This document shows, one piece after another, positions 20,826-31,373 of a stretch of 64,000 nucleotides of DNA. Under the pieces are notes generated by a model. It ran no database searches. It saw only the letters and a list, made by a program, of their open reading frames with translations, and had not been told where the DNA came from. A program made the position numbers and the translations under genes. The DNA is taken from positions 62,001-126,000 of the forward strand of contig RPGO01000040.1 in the NCBI GenBank assembly GCA_004193545.1, written 5' to 3'. The first letter of the stretch is position 1, and every line of letters begins with the position of its first letter. Origin of the DNA: Candidatus Argoarchaeum ethanivorans (GTDB taxonomy: Archaea > Halobacteriota > Methanosarcinia > Methanosarcinales > EX4572-44).

Positions 20826-21350
20826 TTATTGGTTGAGTTTTCTTACTATATTTCTGAGTGCAACTCTCTCAAGTACAAGATCTGGTATTTTATCTTCTCC
20901 TGCAGCAGCTATCTCTTCTTGCGTAATATTGAACGCTGACATGAGTTTCTCTTTTTTTGAAATGGTGTAGTCAGCCACGTCCGGACATTCACTGATTAAT
21001 TTTTTTAATTCCTGTTCTACACTATCGGTATTCTTCTCGCTCTTGCTGATTATTAGTAGTGCTATATTGTTACATCCCTTTTTCACTCCGAATTGCAGGG
21101 CTTTTTCAATTTGGCGTGACCCTGCAACGTATAGGAGTGTCTCCATTCCAAGATTGTTTGCTACATTGGTTTTCTCGCGAAATGAACGAATGGCTCTCTC
21201 TGCTGCCGTGATCAGGTGTTTTCTTCCTGCTACAAGATCCGTGTCTACTGCCTGTATCACGACATCGTATCTTTGGGAGATTTCATTCAGTTGATGTATA
21301 AATTCTTCTGCATCCTTTATTGTGGCAGTTCCGCAGATTATGTGTATCAT
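20826..21350 (-). CDS. KEOPS complex subunit Cgi121
   Basis: VIQAVDTDLVAGRKHLITAAERAIRSF...NLGMETLLYVAGSRQIEKALQFGVKKG: Cgi121 signature. Confidence 0.85.
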   Translation of the reverse strand: MIHIICGTATIKDAEEFIHQLNEISQRYDVVIQAVDTDLVAGRKHLITAAERAIRSFREKTNVANNLGMETLLYVAGSRQIEKALQFGVKKGCNNIALLIISKSEKNTDSVEQELKKLISECPDVADYTISKKEKLMSAFNITQEEIAAAGEDKIPDLVLERVALRNIVRKLNQ

Positions 21351-21354
21351 TTTG

Positions 21355-22188
21355 CTATGTAGTTGTTAGTATTTCTCCTTTGAACACTGTTTCTGCACTT
21401 CCTTCCATGTATGCAGTATCGTTTTCAAGGGCGATGCGAAGTTGTCCTCCCATGGTGTGTACCAGAACTTTATCACCAGTTTTTTTGAGACGATTTGCTA
21501 CTGAAGCACTTGCCACTGAGCCTGTGCCACAACTCAGCGTTTCAGCTTCCACGCCGCGCTCATAAGTGCGGATGCTAATCTCATCCGGGGATTGAACTTC
21601 AACAAAATCAACGTTTGTGCCATTCGGAAACAGTGAGTCATACCTGATTTTTGTTGCAGCCTCTAATAACGATACTGCTTTTAGATCTTTTGTAAACACC
21701 ACTGCATGCGGAACGCCAGTATTAACTGCTGACACTGTAAAACCATGAAGCTCATGGTTTATCAGTTCTCCCCCACCAACAGCAGGTATGCTCGGTCTAT
21801 CGTAAAGGGGTTTTCCCATGTTGACTGTTATCAGCAGATGCCTGTTTTTAGTGTGTTGTGTTCTCACATCAAGTATTCCGGATAGCGTATTGACGCTTAC
21901 TTTACCAATTTGTACATATCCTGCGTCCACTGCATATTTAACAATGCAACAGATGCCGTTTCCGCACATTTCAGCTTCTGTACCGTCTGGCTGGAACAAA
22001 CGCATTCCTATATCTGCAAACCGATTATTACTGAGAAACAGCACCCCATCAGCACCAACACCAAGCCTTCGATTGCACTGTGTTGATGCAAAATCGGCTT
22101 TGTTTTCATCAGTAACAACAGTACCATGATATTCATCGATAAGAATGAAGTCGTTTCCATTTCCCTGTAACTTGGTGAAAGGTATCAT
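21355..22188 (-). CDS. dapF: Diaminopimelate epimerase
   Basis: MIPFTKLQGNGNDFILID, EMCGNGICCIVKY, ETLSCGTGSVASA motifs with both catalytic Cys. Confidence 0.95.
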   Translation of the reverse strand: MIPFTKLQGNGNDFILIDEYHGTVVTDENKADFASTQCNRRLGVGADGVLFLSNNRFADIGMRLFQPDGTEAEMCGNGICCIVKYAVDAGYVQIGKVSVNTLSGILDVRTQHTKNRHLLITVNMGKPLYDRPSIPAVGGGELINHELHGFTVSAVNTGVPHAVVFTKDLKAVSLLEAATKIRYDSLFPNGTNVDFVEVQSPDEISIRTYERGVEAETLSCGTGSVASASVANRLKKTGDKVLVHTMGGQLRIALENDTAYMEGSAETVFKGEILTTT

Positions 22189-22199
22189 ATCGTCTTTTC

Positions 22200-22784
22200 T
22201 TAATTTGTTTTTTTTGCTGCCAGTTCAATTGCACTGGCAATACTCAATTTCGGTTTTATCGTAGCAACCGGTATATTAACTACTTTTTCAACCGTGGAGC
22301 TGACGATCGGTGCACATACAATCGCAGAAGCGTCGTCTTTTTCTGCCTGTATCGCTGCTATCATTGCCTCTTCCATGCTTGTAACCGCATATTCTTTGAT
22401 ATCAAAGATATCTCTTCCAGTGTCGAGGGTTGTTTTCTCAAGCACATCCAGACAGCCGCGGGAACAGACAACAGCAATGAATTTTTTATTCTTTTTCACA
22501 TGCTCATTTTCTATCTCCTCTACAGTATTTAGTATCCTTCTGAAGGTGCGAAGGTTTGGATCCCTTTCACCAGAGAGGATTTTGTAAAGCGTGCTTGATG
22601 GTATACCAGATTTTTCACTGAATTCTCCTATACTAATTCCAAGTTTCTGTTTGATTGTCTCTGTTAATACCACTGGCAGCTCTTTGTCGTGTTTGAATAT
22701 CTCGGCTACCATATTATCTGCAATACTCATATATGACAAATAATGACCTTTCTGATTGATATATCTTGCTGTGTTATTATACAA
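22200..22784 (-). CDS. HTH (XRE-type) transcriptional regulator, archaeal
   Basis: IGEFSEKSGIPSSTLYKILSGERDPNLRTFRRIL helix-turn-helix. A downstream Met (MSIADNMV) is the likelier start. Confidence 0.8.
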   Translation of the reverse strand: MYNNTARYINQKGHYLSYMSIADNMVAEIFKHDKELPVVLTETIKQKLGISIGEFSEKSGIPSSTLYKILSGERDPNLRTFRRILNTVEEIENEHVKKNKKFIAVVCSRGCLDVLEKTTLDTGRDIFDIKEYAVTSMEEAMIAAIQAEKDDASAIVCAPIVSSTVEKVVNIPVATIKPKLSIASAIELAAKKTN

Positions 22785-22889
22785 TTAGACAATTTAGTGC
22801 ACAAACAGAAAAATTTAAATAATAACTTGTGCTGGTAGAAGACTTGAGTATAAAAAATGCTCAGTAATGTAATATAAAATGGACCAAAC

Positions 22890-23918
22890 GTGATTAAAAT
22901 GAAAAAAAGAATTATGCTAAGTTTAATAGCTATCGTATCGGTTGCAGTGATTGCAATCTTTGCAGGATGTGTGGATGAAAAAACACCTTCAGAAATGACC
23001 ACTCTTCATATAGGATACCAACCAAGCACGCACCAGATTGCTGCAATGCTGGCATCAGAAAAAGGATGGTGGAAAGAAGACCTTGCAAAGTTTGGCATAG
23101 AAAAAGTAGAGATGAAGGAATTCCCATCCGGACCGCCGGAGATGCATGCAATGCTTGCTGGAGACCTTGATGTAGCTTACGTGGGTGTTTCACCACCTAT
23201 TGCCGCCATGTACGAAGGACTGGACGCAAAGATTATTGCTGGTGTACAGACGCAAGGCTCTGCAATCGTTATCCGTCCAGAGCTTGCTGATAAATATGAA
23301 GGGGCCCAATCGTTAAAAGGTATGACAATAGCAACCTTCCCCCCGGGATCGATCCAGCACACCATTCTTTCAAAATGGTTGTTAGATAATGGAATAGACC
23401 CTGAAAAAGACGTGGACATGAAAGCAATGGGTCCAAGTGATGCAATTACCGCCATTGGAGCTAACACCGTTGATTGCGTATTTCTTGCAAGCCCCTCACC
23501 CACCATCATTGTAGAGGAAGGCAATGGAATAATCGTTGAATGGTCTGGTTCGATGTGGAAGGATCACGCATGCTGCTGCCTGACTGCAAGTGATAAGATG
23601 ATCGAGGAACATCCAGAGATAGTAAAGGAAATTATTAAGACGCATATACGTGCCACTGAGTACGAAATTGAACATCCGGAGGAAGCAGCGGAGATTTGTG
23701 CAAAGTGGCTGGATGCAGATGTTAAAACGATACAAAAGTCGATAGATGCAACAGATATGCAATGGATTTATGATCCACATCTCGAGGTTGAATCAGGTCT
23801 TGAATATGCAAGAGTCATTTACGAACTGAACAAAGAGAGATATGAAGGAAAAGGTATAAAAGTGCTTGAAAAAGAAGATGTTTTTGATACAAGCTTCTAT
23901 GACGAAATAAAAAGATGA
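22890..23918 (+). CDS. ABC transporter substrate-binding lipoprotein (SsuA/TauA/NMT1-like)
   Basis: Lipobox-like IAIFAGC, TLHIGYQPSTHQIAAMLASEKGWW, MLAGDLDVAYVGVSPPI. Confidence 0.88.
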   Translation: MIKMKKRIMLSLIAIVSVAVIAIFAGCVDEKTPSEMTTLHIGYQPSTHQIAAMLASEKGWWKEDLAKFGIEKVEMKEFPSGPPEMHAMLAGDLDVAYVGVSPPIAAMYEGLDAKIIAGVQTQGSAIVIRPELADKYEGAQSLKGMTIATFPPGSIQHTILSKWLLDNGIDPEKDVDMKAMGPSDAITAIGANTVDCVFLASPSPTIIVEEGNGIIVEWSGSMWKDHACCCLTASDKMIEEHPEIVKEIIKTHIRATEYEIEHPEEAAEICAKWLDADVKTIQKSIDATDMQWIYDPHLEVESGLEYARVIYELNKERYEGKGIKVLEKEDVFDTSFYDEIKR

Positions 23919-24688
23919 AGATACCAATAAAAGAGAGAGGATTGTGGTTAGCTCCACTAATCACAGTTCTTGTTCTCTGGGAGCTTGTGGCAGGATATAT
24001 AATAAGAGATTCTTTAATCTTGCCGCGCTTTTCAAGCGTTATTTATTCCATCTACGTACTTAAGGGTGTTTTAATCCCGGATATACTGGTAAGTCTCCTT
24101 CATTTTGGTATAGGACTGACTTTGGCATTTTGTGCAGCAATTCCCATGGCAATTGCCATGGGATGGTTCGAGAAGATATTCAAAGCGATAGACCCGCTTA
24201 TTGAGATCGTGAGACCGATACCACCTCTTGCATGGATACCAGTTGCGATTCTCTGGATAGGTCTTAATCATTATGCAGCCGGGTTTATCATATTCATCGG
24301 TGCATTTTTCCCAATCTTAATTGACAGCTATACGGGATTCAGAAATGTGCCAAAGGTGCTGGTGGAAACCGGTAAAGTGCTTGGATGCACAGGCGATAAA
24401 AAGCTGATCAGGTATGTTGCTTTTCCTTATGCTCTCCCCTCGATTGCCACAGGAACAAGAGTTGGAATGGGTGTTGGATGGATGTGTGTGGTAGCTGCTG
24501 AGATGTTTGGAGTCAGCAACAGTGGACTTGGCTATCGGCTATTCCAGAAATTTTACTATCTGCATCAGATGGATTATGTAATAGCTTACATGCTTGTCCT
24601 TGGGTTGGTGGCACTGTGCACAGACCGCTTATTCAGGTATCTTGTTGAGGACAGGATGTTTAAATGGAAGAGGGGAATCGTGAAATGA
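23915..24688 (+). CDS. ABC transporter permease (SsuC/TauC-like)
   Basis: BPD_transp_1 pattern IEIVRPIPPLAWIPVAILWIGL...GAFFPILIDSYTG; overlaps the upstream gene. Confidence 0.9.
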   Translation: MKIPIKERGLWLAPLITVLVLWELVAGYIIRDSLILPRFSSVIYSIYVLKGVLIPDILVSLLHFGIGLTLAFCAAIPMAIAMGWFEKIFKAIDPLIEIVRPIPPLAWIPVAILWIGLNHYAAGFIIFIGAFFPILIDSYTGFRNVPKVLVETGKVLGCTGDKKLIRYVAFPYALPSIATGTRVGMGVGWMCVVAAEMFGVSNSGLGYRLFQKFYYLHQMDYVIAYMLVLGLVALCTDRLFRYLVEDRMFKWKRGIVK

Positions 24689-24719
24689 AAAATAAGGATT
24701 TTACGGGGTTAAAAAGTCA

Positions 24720-25124
24720 ATGATCGTACTTCACACTGGATGCCAAGCAAACACGTATGAGGGTTTAGATGTAAAATTAATTGCAGGGGTAGAGGCAAGG
24801 AAAGGTGCACTGGTTGTCAGTTCGGACCTTGTTGATAAATATAAAGAACCGCAATTTTTAAAAGATGTGACAAAGGGGGCTCACCCCCTTGTTTCCACTC
24901 CACACACAATTGTCTCAAAGTGGCTTTTAGATAACAGGATTGTAGATATAAAAGCAACAGGGCTGGTGGGCGCGGTTACAGCTACAGGGAGTAAAGCGGT
25001 AGATGCTGCTTTTATCTGCCCCCCGTATCCTTCAATTTTAGTTTCAAGCAGAAAAACAATTAGAGAACGTTATGAAGTGGCCAAGCAAAAAATAAAAATA
25101 GTGAGAGTGGATAAAAAGGATTGA
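24720..25124 (+). pseudogene. Degenerate partial duplicate of the SsuA-like substrate-binding protein
   Basis: YEGLDVKLIAGVEARKGALVVSSDLVDKYKE...STPHTIVSKWLLDNRI aligns with YEGLDAKIIAGVQTQGSAIVIRPELADKYEG...SIQHTILSKWLLDNGI of 22890-23918, lacking both ends. Confidence 0.8.
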
Positions 25125-25125
25125 A

Positions 25126-25887
25126 ATGAATCACAAACTCGAAATTCGGAATCTAACAAAGAGCTTTAACACCAATAGCAGTGAAACGAATGCACTGGAG
25201 AATGTTAATTTAGATGTTAAGCCAAATGAGTTTTTATGTATTATAGGTCCATCCGGGTGTGGTAAAACTACACTGCTTAGAATGATTGCTGGCCTGGACA
25301 AGCCAACCAGTGGAGAGATTCTCCTTGATGGTAAAGAGGTAAAAGAGCCATCTCCTGATAGAGGGATGGTATTCCAGGAATTCTCATTATTCCCATGGAG
25401 AACGGTCATCAAAAATGTTACACTTGGGCTTGAAATAAAGGAAATCGACAAAGAAGAGCAGTACAGGATTGCTAATGAATGTATAGCTCTTGTAGGACTG
25501 AAAGGGTTTGAGAACCACTACCCATACGAACTTTCAGGAGGTATGAAACAAAGGGTGGCAATTGCCAGGGCTCTCGCAAATGATCCCTCTATTTTATTAA
25601 TGGATGAACCGTTTGGCTCGGTGGATGCACAAACAAGAAACGTACTTCAGGAAGAATTACTGGAAATCTGGGAAAGAACAAAGAAAACTGTTTTGTTTGT
25701 GACACACAGCATCGATGAAGCAGTATATCTTGCTGATAGGGTTATTGTGATGTCTGCAAGACCGGGCAGCATTGTTGAATGTATGAATATTACAGTAGCA
25801 AGACCCAGAAAGCGGACCAGTATAGAGGCAAATGAACTTAGAGAGAGATTGCTTACTCTGTTAAAATTACATTGCGCACTCTGTTGA
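25126..25887 (+). CDS. ABC transporter ATP-binding protein (SsuB/TauB-like)
   Basis: Walker [12 protein letters not shown], signature [15 protein letters not shown], Walker [13 protein letters not shown]. Confidence 0.95.
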   Translation: MNHKLEIRNLTKSFNTNSSETNALENVNLDVKPNEFLCIIGPSGCGKTTLLRMIAGLDKPTSGEILLDGKEVKEPSPDRGMVFQEFSLFPWRTVIKNVTLGLEIKEIDKEEQYRIANECIALVGLKGFENHYPYELSGGMKQRVAIARALANDPSILLMDEPFGSVDAQTRNVLQEELLEIWERTKKTVLFVTHSIDEAVYLADRVIVMSARPGSIVECMNITVARPRKRTSIEANELRERLLTLLKLHCALC

Positions 25888-26035
25888 AATTACATAAAGC
25901 TTGGGTAGATTTGCGTTTCTTGCAGGCTTTGTTGTGGTGCATAAAGTACAACGTTATGTAATCGAGTTGTCCCCCAGGTGCAGCAAGGATTTTTTTGTCT
26001 TACAAACAACCTACAACCTGACTTTGCTGTTAAAC

Positions 26036-26413
26036 TTATTTCGCTGTTAGTTGTTTCAAACGATTAATATTGCTGAGTACCTTCTCTGTCTCTTTGTTTT
26101 TTTCATTCTCTAAGTGTTTAATAATACTGTTCATGCTTGCTTTGAGTTTATAGACTTTAAAAGGTCTTCCTTTTCCTGGCTTTTTCTCTTCACGTTCTTC
26201 AACCCAGCCAAGCCCTTTAAGCTCTCTCATAGCTATGCTAACCTCTGGTTGTCTCAGGTCTGATCCCCTCTCTAAATCGCGTGATGTTACCTCACTAACA
26301 CTTTTCAGGTAAGTTATCACCTTAGCCACATTTCTTTTAAGATCCAAATTCATGAGCGTTTCTATAAATTCTTCGTCTACCTGGTCAAGGAGACGTACTG
26401 ATTGGATTTTCAT
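26036..26413 (-). CDS. Archaeal winged-helix transcriptional regulator
   Basis: VAKVITYLKSVSEVTSRDLERGSDLRQPEVSIAMRELKGLGWVEERE wHTH pattern. Confidence 0.75.
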   Translation of the reverse strand: MKIQSVRLLDQVDEEFIETLMNLDLKRNVAKVITYLKSVSEVTSRDLERGSDLRQPEVSIAMRELKGLGWVEEREEKKPGKGRPFKVYKLKASMNSIIKHLENEKNKETEKVLSNINRLKQLTAK

Positions 26414-26713
26414 AATAATACCTCAAAACTAATCCATGTATTTATATAATATAAATTTTTCGGTAAAATACTAATTACTAAATTGAAACTGTGAATATAA
26501 TATACCGACCAACTTTGGCATTGCCACAGAAAAGTGAATATTTAAAAAGGTAGAGAGAATTATTATGAATGTGACAAAACCAACCTTGTCCAATCCATGG
26601 TTGTACAGGGGTTGTACGTCTAATATTATCGTTCATTACTAATGAGAATATTTTAACTAATCGTTCATTACCAGTGAAAACTTTATGTATAACAAAAAAC
26701 AGATACACCAATC

Positions 26714-28000
26714 ATGAATAAAAGACAACTCAAGGAGATCGTTGTCCAGCAAAGAGAAGAGCTAAAAAGGAAGGACAGAGGAATAGAGCGAGAAAATCTG
26801 GAAGAGATCGGAAGATACCTGAAAATCCCACACGTACTAATAATCAGCGGTGTGAGGCGGTCTGGAAAATCGACCCTGCTGACACAGATCATGTCAGAAT
26901 GGAACGATTACCAGTTCTATTACCTGAACTTTGAGGATGAGCGATTGATATCGTTTTCAGCAGAAGAGGACTTTGATCTCCTTTATCAGGTGTTCCTTGA
27001 ACTTTACGGCGAACAGAAAACCTTCTTCTTCGATGAAATCCAGAATGTTCCCGGCTGGGAACGGTTTGTGAGACGGATGTATGAACGCGACAAGAAGTTC
27101 GTAATCACAGGGTCGAATGCAAGACTGTTGAGCCGGGAACTCGCAACGCATCTGACCGGAAGGCATCTTGCAAAAGAGTTGTATCCATTCTCGTTCAGGG
27201 AATTTTTGAGGTTTAAAGGTGCTGAACCCGGAGAAAATTCCGAGTATATCACAGAAGAGCAGGCTAAAATCGCAAAACACCTCTCCCAATATGTTGAAGA
27301 CGGCGGTTTTCCTGAGTACCTGAAATACGGTGAGAATGAGATACTTCACAGGCTCTTTGGCGATATAATCTTCAGGGACATACTTGTGAGATATGGGATA
27401 AGAGAAACAAAGACATTCCGGGAGATTGCCAACTATTTGATGGCGAACGTCTCAAACACGATCAGTTACAACAGATTAAAGAACATCTTCAATCTGGGCA
27501 GTGTGAATACCGTAAAGAACTATGCTGAGTATCTGGAAAGCAGTTTTTTGATCTTTTTTGTCGATCGATTCTCGTATTCCGGGGGTGTGCGACACGCGTC
27601 CCCTAAGAAAGTTTACTGCGTGGATACCGGGCTTAGAAATGTGGTATCCTTTAAATTTTCAGAAGACATTGGAAGAGCGATAGAGAATCTTGTATTTATA
27701 GAATTGAAGCGCCGTTCATCGCAAACAGAGATCTATTACTGGAAGAACCGTGGCGAGGTCGACTTTGTGATAAAGAGGGGTCTGAAGGTCGAGGAATTGA
27801 TCCAGGTCTGTTATTCTATAAATGAAGAGACTGAAAAGCGGGAGGTTGGCGCGCTCGTGGATGCGATGGATGAGTTCAGGCTTAATAAGGGTCTGATCAT
27901 AACCGATGACATCGAGAGGGAAGAGGAGATCAATGGTAGAAGAATCGTGTTCATGCCGCTTTGGAAGTGGCTGCTAAAAGTTCCTGAAGAGTGGGCATGA
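26714..28000 (+). CDS. AAA+ ATPase with DUF4143-type C-terminus (COG1373)
   Basis: ISGVRRSGKSTLLTQIM Walker A, FFFDEIQNVPGWERFVRRMYE, YYWKNRGEVDFVIK. Confidence 0.9.
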   Translation: MNKRQLKEIVVQQREELKRKDRGIERENLEEIGRYLKIPHVLIISGVRRSGKSTLLTQIMSEWNDYQFYYLNFEDERLISFSAEEDFDLLYQVFLELYGEQKTFFFDEIQNVPGWERFVRRMYERDKKFVITGSNARLLSRELATHLTGRHLAKELYPFSFREFLRFKGAEPGENSEYITEEQAKIAKHLSQYVEDGGFPEYLKYGENEILHRLFGDIIFRDILVRYGIRETKTFREIANYLMANVSNTISYNRLKNIFNLGSVNTVKNYAEYLESSFLIFFVDRFSYSGGVRHASPKKVYCVDTGLRNVVSFKFSEDIGRAIENLVFIELKRRSSQTEIYYWKNRGEVDFVIKRGLKVEELIQVCYSINEETEKREVGALVDAMDEFRLNKGLIITDDIEREEEINGRRIVFMPLWKWLLKVPEEWA

Positions 28001-28359
28001 TGCTGCGATTGGATCTATATAGACTCTGGTGTGGCACATCTAATTTATAGTGAAGTTTTTAAGTCCTTAAATTTCACAACAGAGCACAACAGAGAACGGG
28101 AGAGGCACTATAAACTTGAGCAATGATTGAAACTGTCTTTAAACTCTGTGTGCTCTTGCCCTTCTCCGTGATGATGAAACACTCGGATTTTTGGATAGTG
28201 CCTCTGGTGCTAACTATAGACAAATCACCTCTAAAGTGTTGGGGGCAAAGCTATCGTTAATTTGCGTCTTAAAAGCGCCTATAAAAGGATGCGGTTTAGA
28301 TAAATCATTATTTGTGAGTTTTCTAAGCAGCGTTGCACATTGCATGAAGCAGCAAGAAG

Positions 28360-28738
28360 AATGCCATACATGGACACACAGCAGCAGAACTGATATCGGA
28401 GCGGGTCAATGGAACTAAATTGAATTTAGGACTAACTAACTGGAAAGGCAAGATAATCACAGCACACGATGCCACGACAGCAAAGAATTATTTGGGGGAG
28501 ATGGAGTTAAAAAGATTGGAACTGTTGGTTGATCAGTTTCTATCATTCGCCGAATTGAGAAGCGTTGAAAGATCGCAAATGTATATGTCAGACTGAATAA
28601 CTAAGCTCGACGAATTCTTGGCGCTCAATGAAAAAGAAATTTTGCATGATCTTGGCAAAGTAAAGCGAAATGATATGGAAGCAAAAGTCAGGATCAATTG
28701 GTTAAATATAAAAACCAAATGGAAGAAAAACATTGATT
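28360..28738 (+). pseudogene. RhuM-family (virulence-associated) protein fragment
   Basis: KKNAIHGHTAAELISERVNGTKLNLGLTNWKGKIITAHDATTAKNYLGEMELKRLELLVDQFLSFAELRSVERSQMYMSD*ITKLDEFLALNEKEILHD. Internal stop; no intact N-terminus. Confidence 0.75.
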
Positions 28739-29082
28739 GATTCGTCCACTAAAAAATGAGAATCGTGTACATGGGAAGCTAACATCAGGTACATGGGGGG
28801 GTCGGGATGATCGTGTAGTCGAAAGGTTTTTATTGAGTTTGATTGATGTGTAAAGTGACTGTTATCTGATCCTAAGACACAGGCGAATCATGACTGAAGA
28901 AAACAATATATTATCTGGCTTGCATATACCACCAAGTTTTCATTCCAAAATTGCTTAAAGAAAAAGATGAGTTTGTAAGCATTGATGAATTATAAAATAA
29001 GTCTTCATCCAAAAGCTGTAAGCTTTCTCAGTAAGCACAAGCAAGCAACTAAAATACCTAATAAGTCACCAATAATATTGAT

Positions 29083-31104
29083 TTGCAAACTAATCCAATA
29101 AATAAAGGAACAGAAATGATTGATGAAGACATTCTATTTAGCGAATATAATAAAATTATTCCAAGATATATAGATTTGGGAAGAAGTCTTCAGCAAGCCT
29201 TCCAAACTCTCTTATATAGTGCAAATCTTGATGTGCATCTGATAGATTCTCGGCCTAAATCTTTTGAATCTTTTATTGATAAAATAAAACGTAAAGGCTA
29301 CAAAGATCCGTTTCAAGAGACTGAAGACATTTGTGGCGTAAGAATCGTGTGTTTTTATCAATCGGACATGGAGAAAATATCTCAATTAATACATAGTGAA
29401 TTCGATGTTAAAGAATATTCAAATAAAGCAGTTTCATCTGAACTTGATAAATTTGGATACCGTTCGGATCATTTCATTCTAACAATAAAAAAGGATTGGC
29501 TAAAGGCACCCAACTATCGTGGTTTGGATGGTTTAAAAGCTGAGGTACAAGTCCGTACAATCCTCATGCATGCATGGGCTAATCTTTCACATGAACTTGC
29601 TTTTAAAAAAGAAGATTTGCCTGACGAATATATGCGTATATTATATCGGCTTAGTGCACTATTTGAAATGGCCGATGATCAATTCGATCATCTACGAAAT
29701 GGATTGAAAGGTAATAAGTTAACCCCACAAAGATATCTAAATAAATCGAGTGCATGGGGATTGAAAGGAAAAGAGGCTATTCAACGCTTAATATCGAGGC
29801 CTGTCCAACCAAGAATCTTGGCAAATGAATTTATGGTTGGCTTAGATCAAGGGAAGTATAATATTTCCGATCTTACTGATTTGATTTATAATTTGAGTAG
29901 GGTGAAAACTGATGATGTATGCGAATTAATAGAATATCTAAATATTTCTATTATTAAAGCAGAGTTTTCAAAAACAAATCTTAGTGTTTATGCTAATTTA
30001 TTAGCAGTTGTTAAACATTCTAAATGTGGAATTAATTATGTTGATGGACTCACCCCCGATTTTGAAATAATATTTTCACGTGTTTGTAATGGAACGGGAA
30101 GTGATTTGCGTAATATTATGGAAGCACTCTTTATGAATGACAAAATGCAGCTTTGGAGAGAGCTCACAGATGAAAATTTACAAGAAATCATTAATGTTTC
30201 AACCCTCAATCAACTCAATAACCTTCTAACAGATGCCTTAAAATCTAAAAATAAAACCTCCAAACAGCTAGGAAGTGATATAGCTACTAAATTAGTCAAT
30301 CTTGATCTTTCGGAATTGATGAAAAAATCTAATCTTAGTGAAGTGAGTATGTTCAATAATGCAGCGTTAACTCTTAAACCTCAACTCGAAAAAGAAATTT
30401 TTGAGCAGATTTTCCCTTATCTAGAAGATATCATCGAGAGTGAACCTGATGAAACAAAAATAATTAGCAAAATCAGCTTAATACTTCGGGATTTCCAAAA
30501 ATTGAGAGGTTTTTCTGAAATATCTCATTTTGCTTATAGGTTATTACAGAAAATAACTCAGCTAGATTTATTACCATATATTCAATCCTCAAAAGAGGGT
30601 TTAGTTCATTTAATATATTGGGCAATAATGATCGATAAAAATATTTCAAGAAAATGGTTTTATAAAATTGATAAACATATATGGATAGACAAGATTCTTG
30701 ACTCTTCTGAAGACGAAGCCTTTTGGATTATTTGGAATATTTGGCAGGTCGAACAAACTCTCGCATGCTCTTTCATAAATGAGGACAGCATAAGGGATAA
30801 AATGGCAACAACCCCTTATGGTGTATGCGTACTAATCTTTTGTGGCATTTCTATCGAAAATACTTGTATTATTCCATCACAATCGACTTATAACATTAAT
30901 GAGTCCGATCTTACTAAATTTATACTGCAACTTAAAGTTCTATGTCTCCCTAGTAATCAAGATATGGCTATTAACGTTCGTAGTAAAATAGATTTAGTGA
31001 AAATAAATGAGAAAATTCAGAAGTCTCTTATATTACATCCTACTAAGGAGTTATTCATGAAAATACTTGATGATTTCGAAAAAATCACCAATTATGGGCA
31101 ATGA
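29083..31104 (+). CDS. RelA/SpoT-domain (ppGpp synthetase-like) protein with a large C-terminal extension
   Basis: DSRPKSFESFIDKIKRKGY, EDICGVRIVCFYQSDM, FGYRSDHFIL, KAEVQVRTILMHAWANLSHELAFK correspond to synthetase motifs. Alternative start at 29116. Confidence 0.88.
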   Translation: MQTNPINKGTEMIDEDILFSEYNKIIPRYIDLGRSLQQAFQTLLYSANLDVHLIDSRPKSFESFIDKIKRKGYKDPFQETEDICGVRIVCFYQSDMEKISQLIHSEFDVKEYSNKAVSSELDKFGYRSDHFILTIKKDWLKAPNYRGLDGLKAEVQVRTILMHAWANLSHELAFKKEDLPDEYMRILYRLSALFEMADDQFDHLRNGLKGNKLTPQRYLNKSSAWGLKGKEAIQRLISRPVQPRILANEFMVGLDQGKYNISDLTDLIYNLSRVKTDDVCELIEYLNISIIKAEFSKTNLSVYANLLAVVKHSKCGINYVDGLTPDFEIIFSRVCNGTGSDLRNIMEALFMNDKMQLWRELTDENLQEIINVSTLNQLNNLLTDALKSKNKTSKQLGSDIATKLVNLDLSELMKKSNLSEVSMFNNAALTLKPQLEKEIFEQIFPYLEDIIESEPDETKIISKISLILRDFQKLRGFSEISHFAYRLLQKITQLDLLPYIQSSKEGLVHLIYWAIMIDKNISRKWFYKIDKHIWIDKILDSSEDEAFWIIWNIWQVEQTLACSFINEDSIRDKMATTPYGVCVLIFCGISIENTCIIPSQSTYNINESDLTKFILQLKVLCLPSNQDMAINVRSKIDLVKINEKIQKSLILHPTKELFMKILDDFEKITNYGQ

Positions 31105-31230
31105 TGTCCGTTTCTTCACTAACAACTTTCTTACAAGTTTTGGCCAATTAATTTCAAAAGTTTCAACTACAACCGAAAATGTTATATGGGTTTGATCTAA
31201 TACGCAAATTAAAAGGGGACTACGGTCTCC

Positions 31231-31262
31231 GGAAAGACATATAGTGTCTTTCCATTTTTTTC
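31231..31262 (+). terminator. Hairpin followed by T-run downstream of the RelA/SpoT gene
   Basis: ggaaagaca-tatag-tgtctttcc (9-bp perfect stem) followed by attttttt. Confidence 0.6.
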
Positions 31263-31373
31263 TCATCGGGAAGGTACAAAATACCTTTCCTTTATGCTTA
31301 CGTTCTTATTTAAAAAAATTCTGAATAAAGTCATAACTATTAATTCCATAAATGATATAATTAAAGTCAAATT

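Noticed and set aside
24142-24163. Perfect 22-bp palindrome tcccatggcaattgccatggga
   Set aside because: Lies within the permease gene encoding IPMAIAMG; explainable by codon usage, no evidence of a regulatory role.
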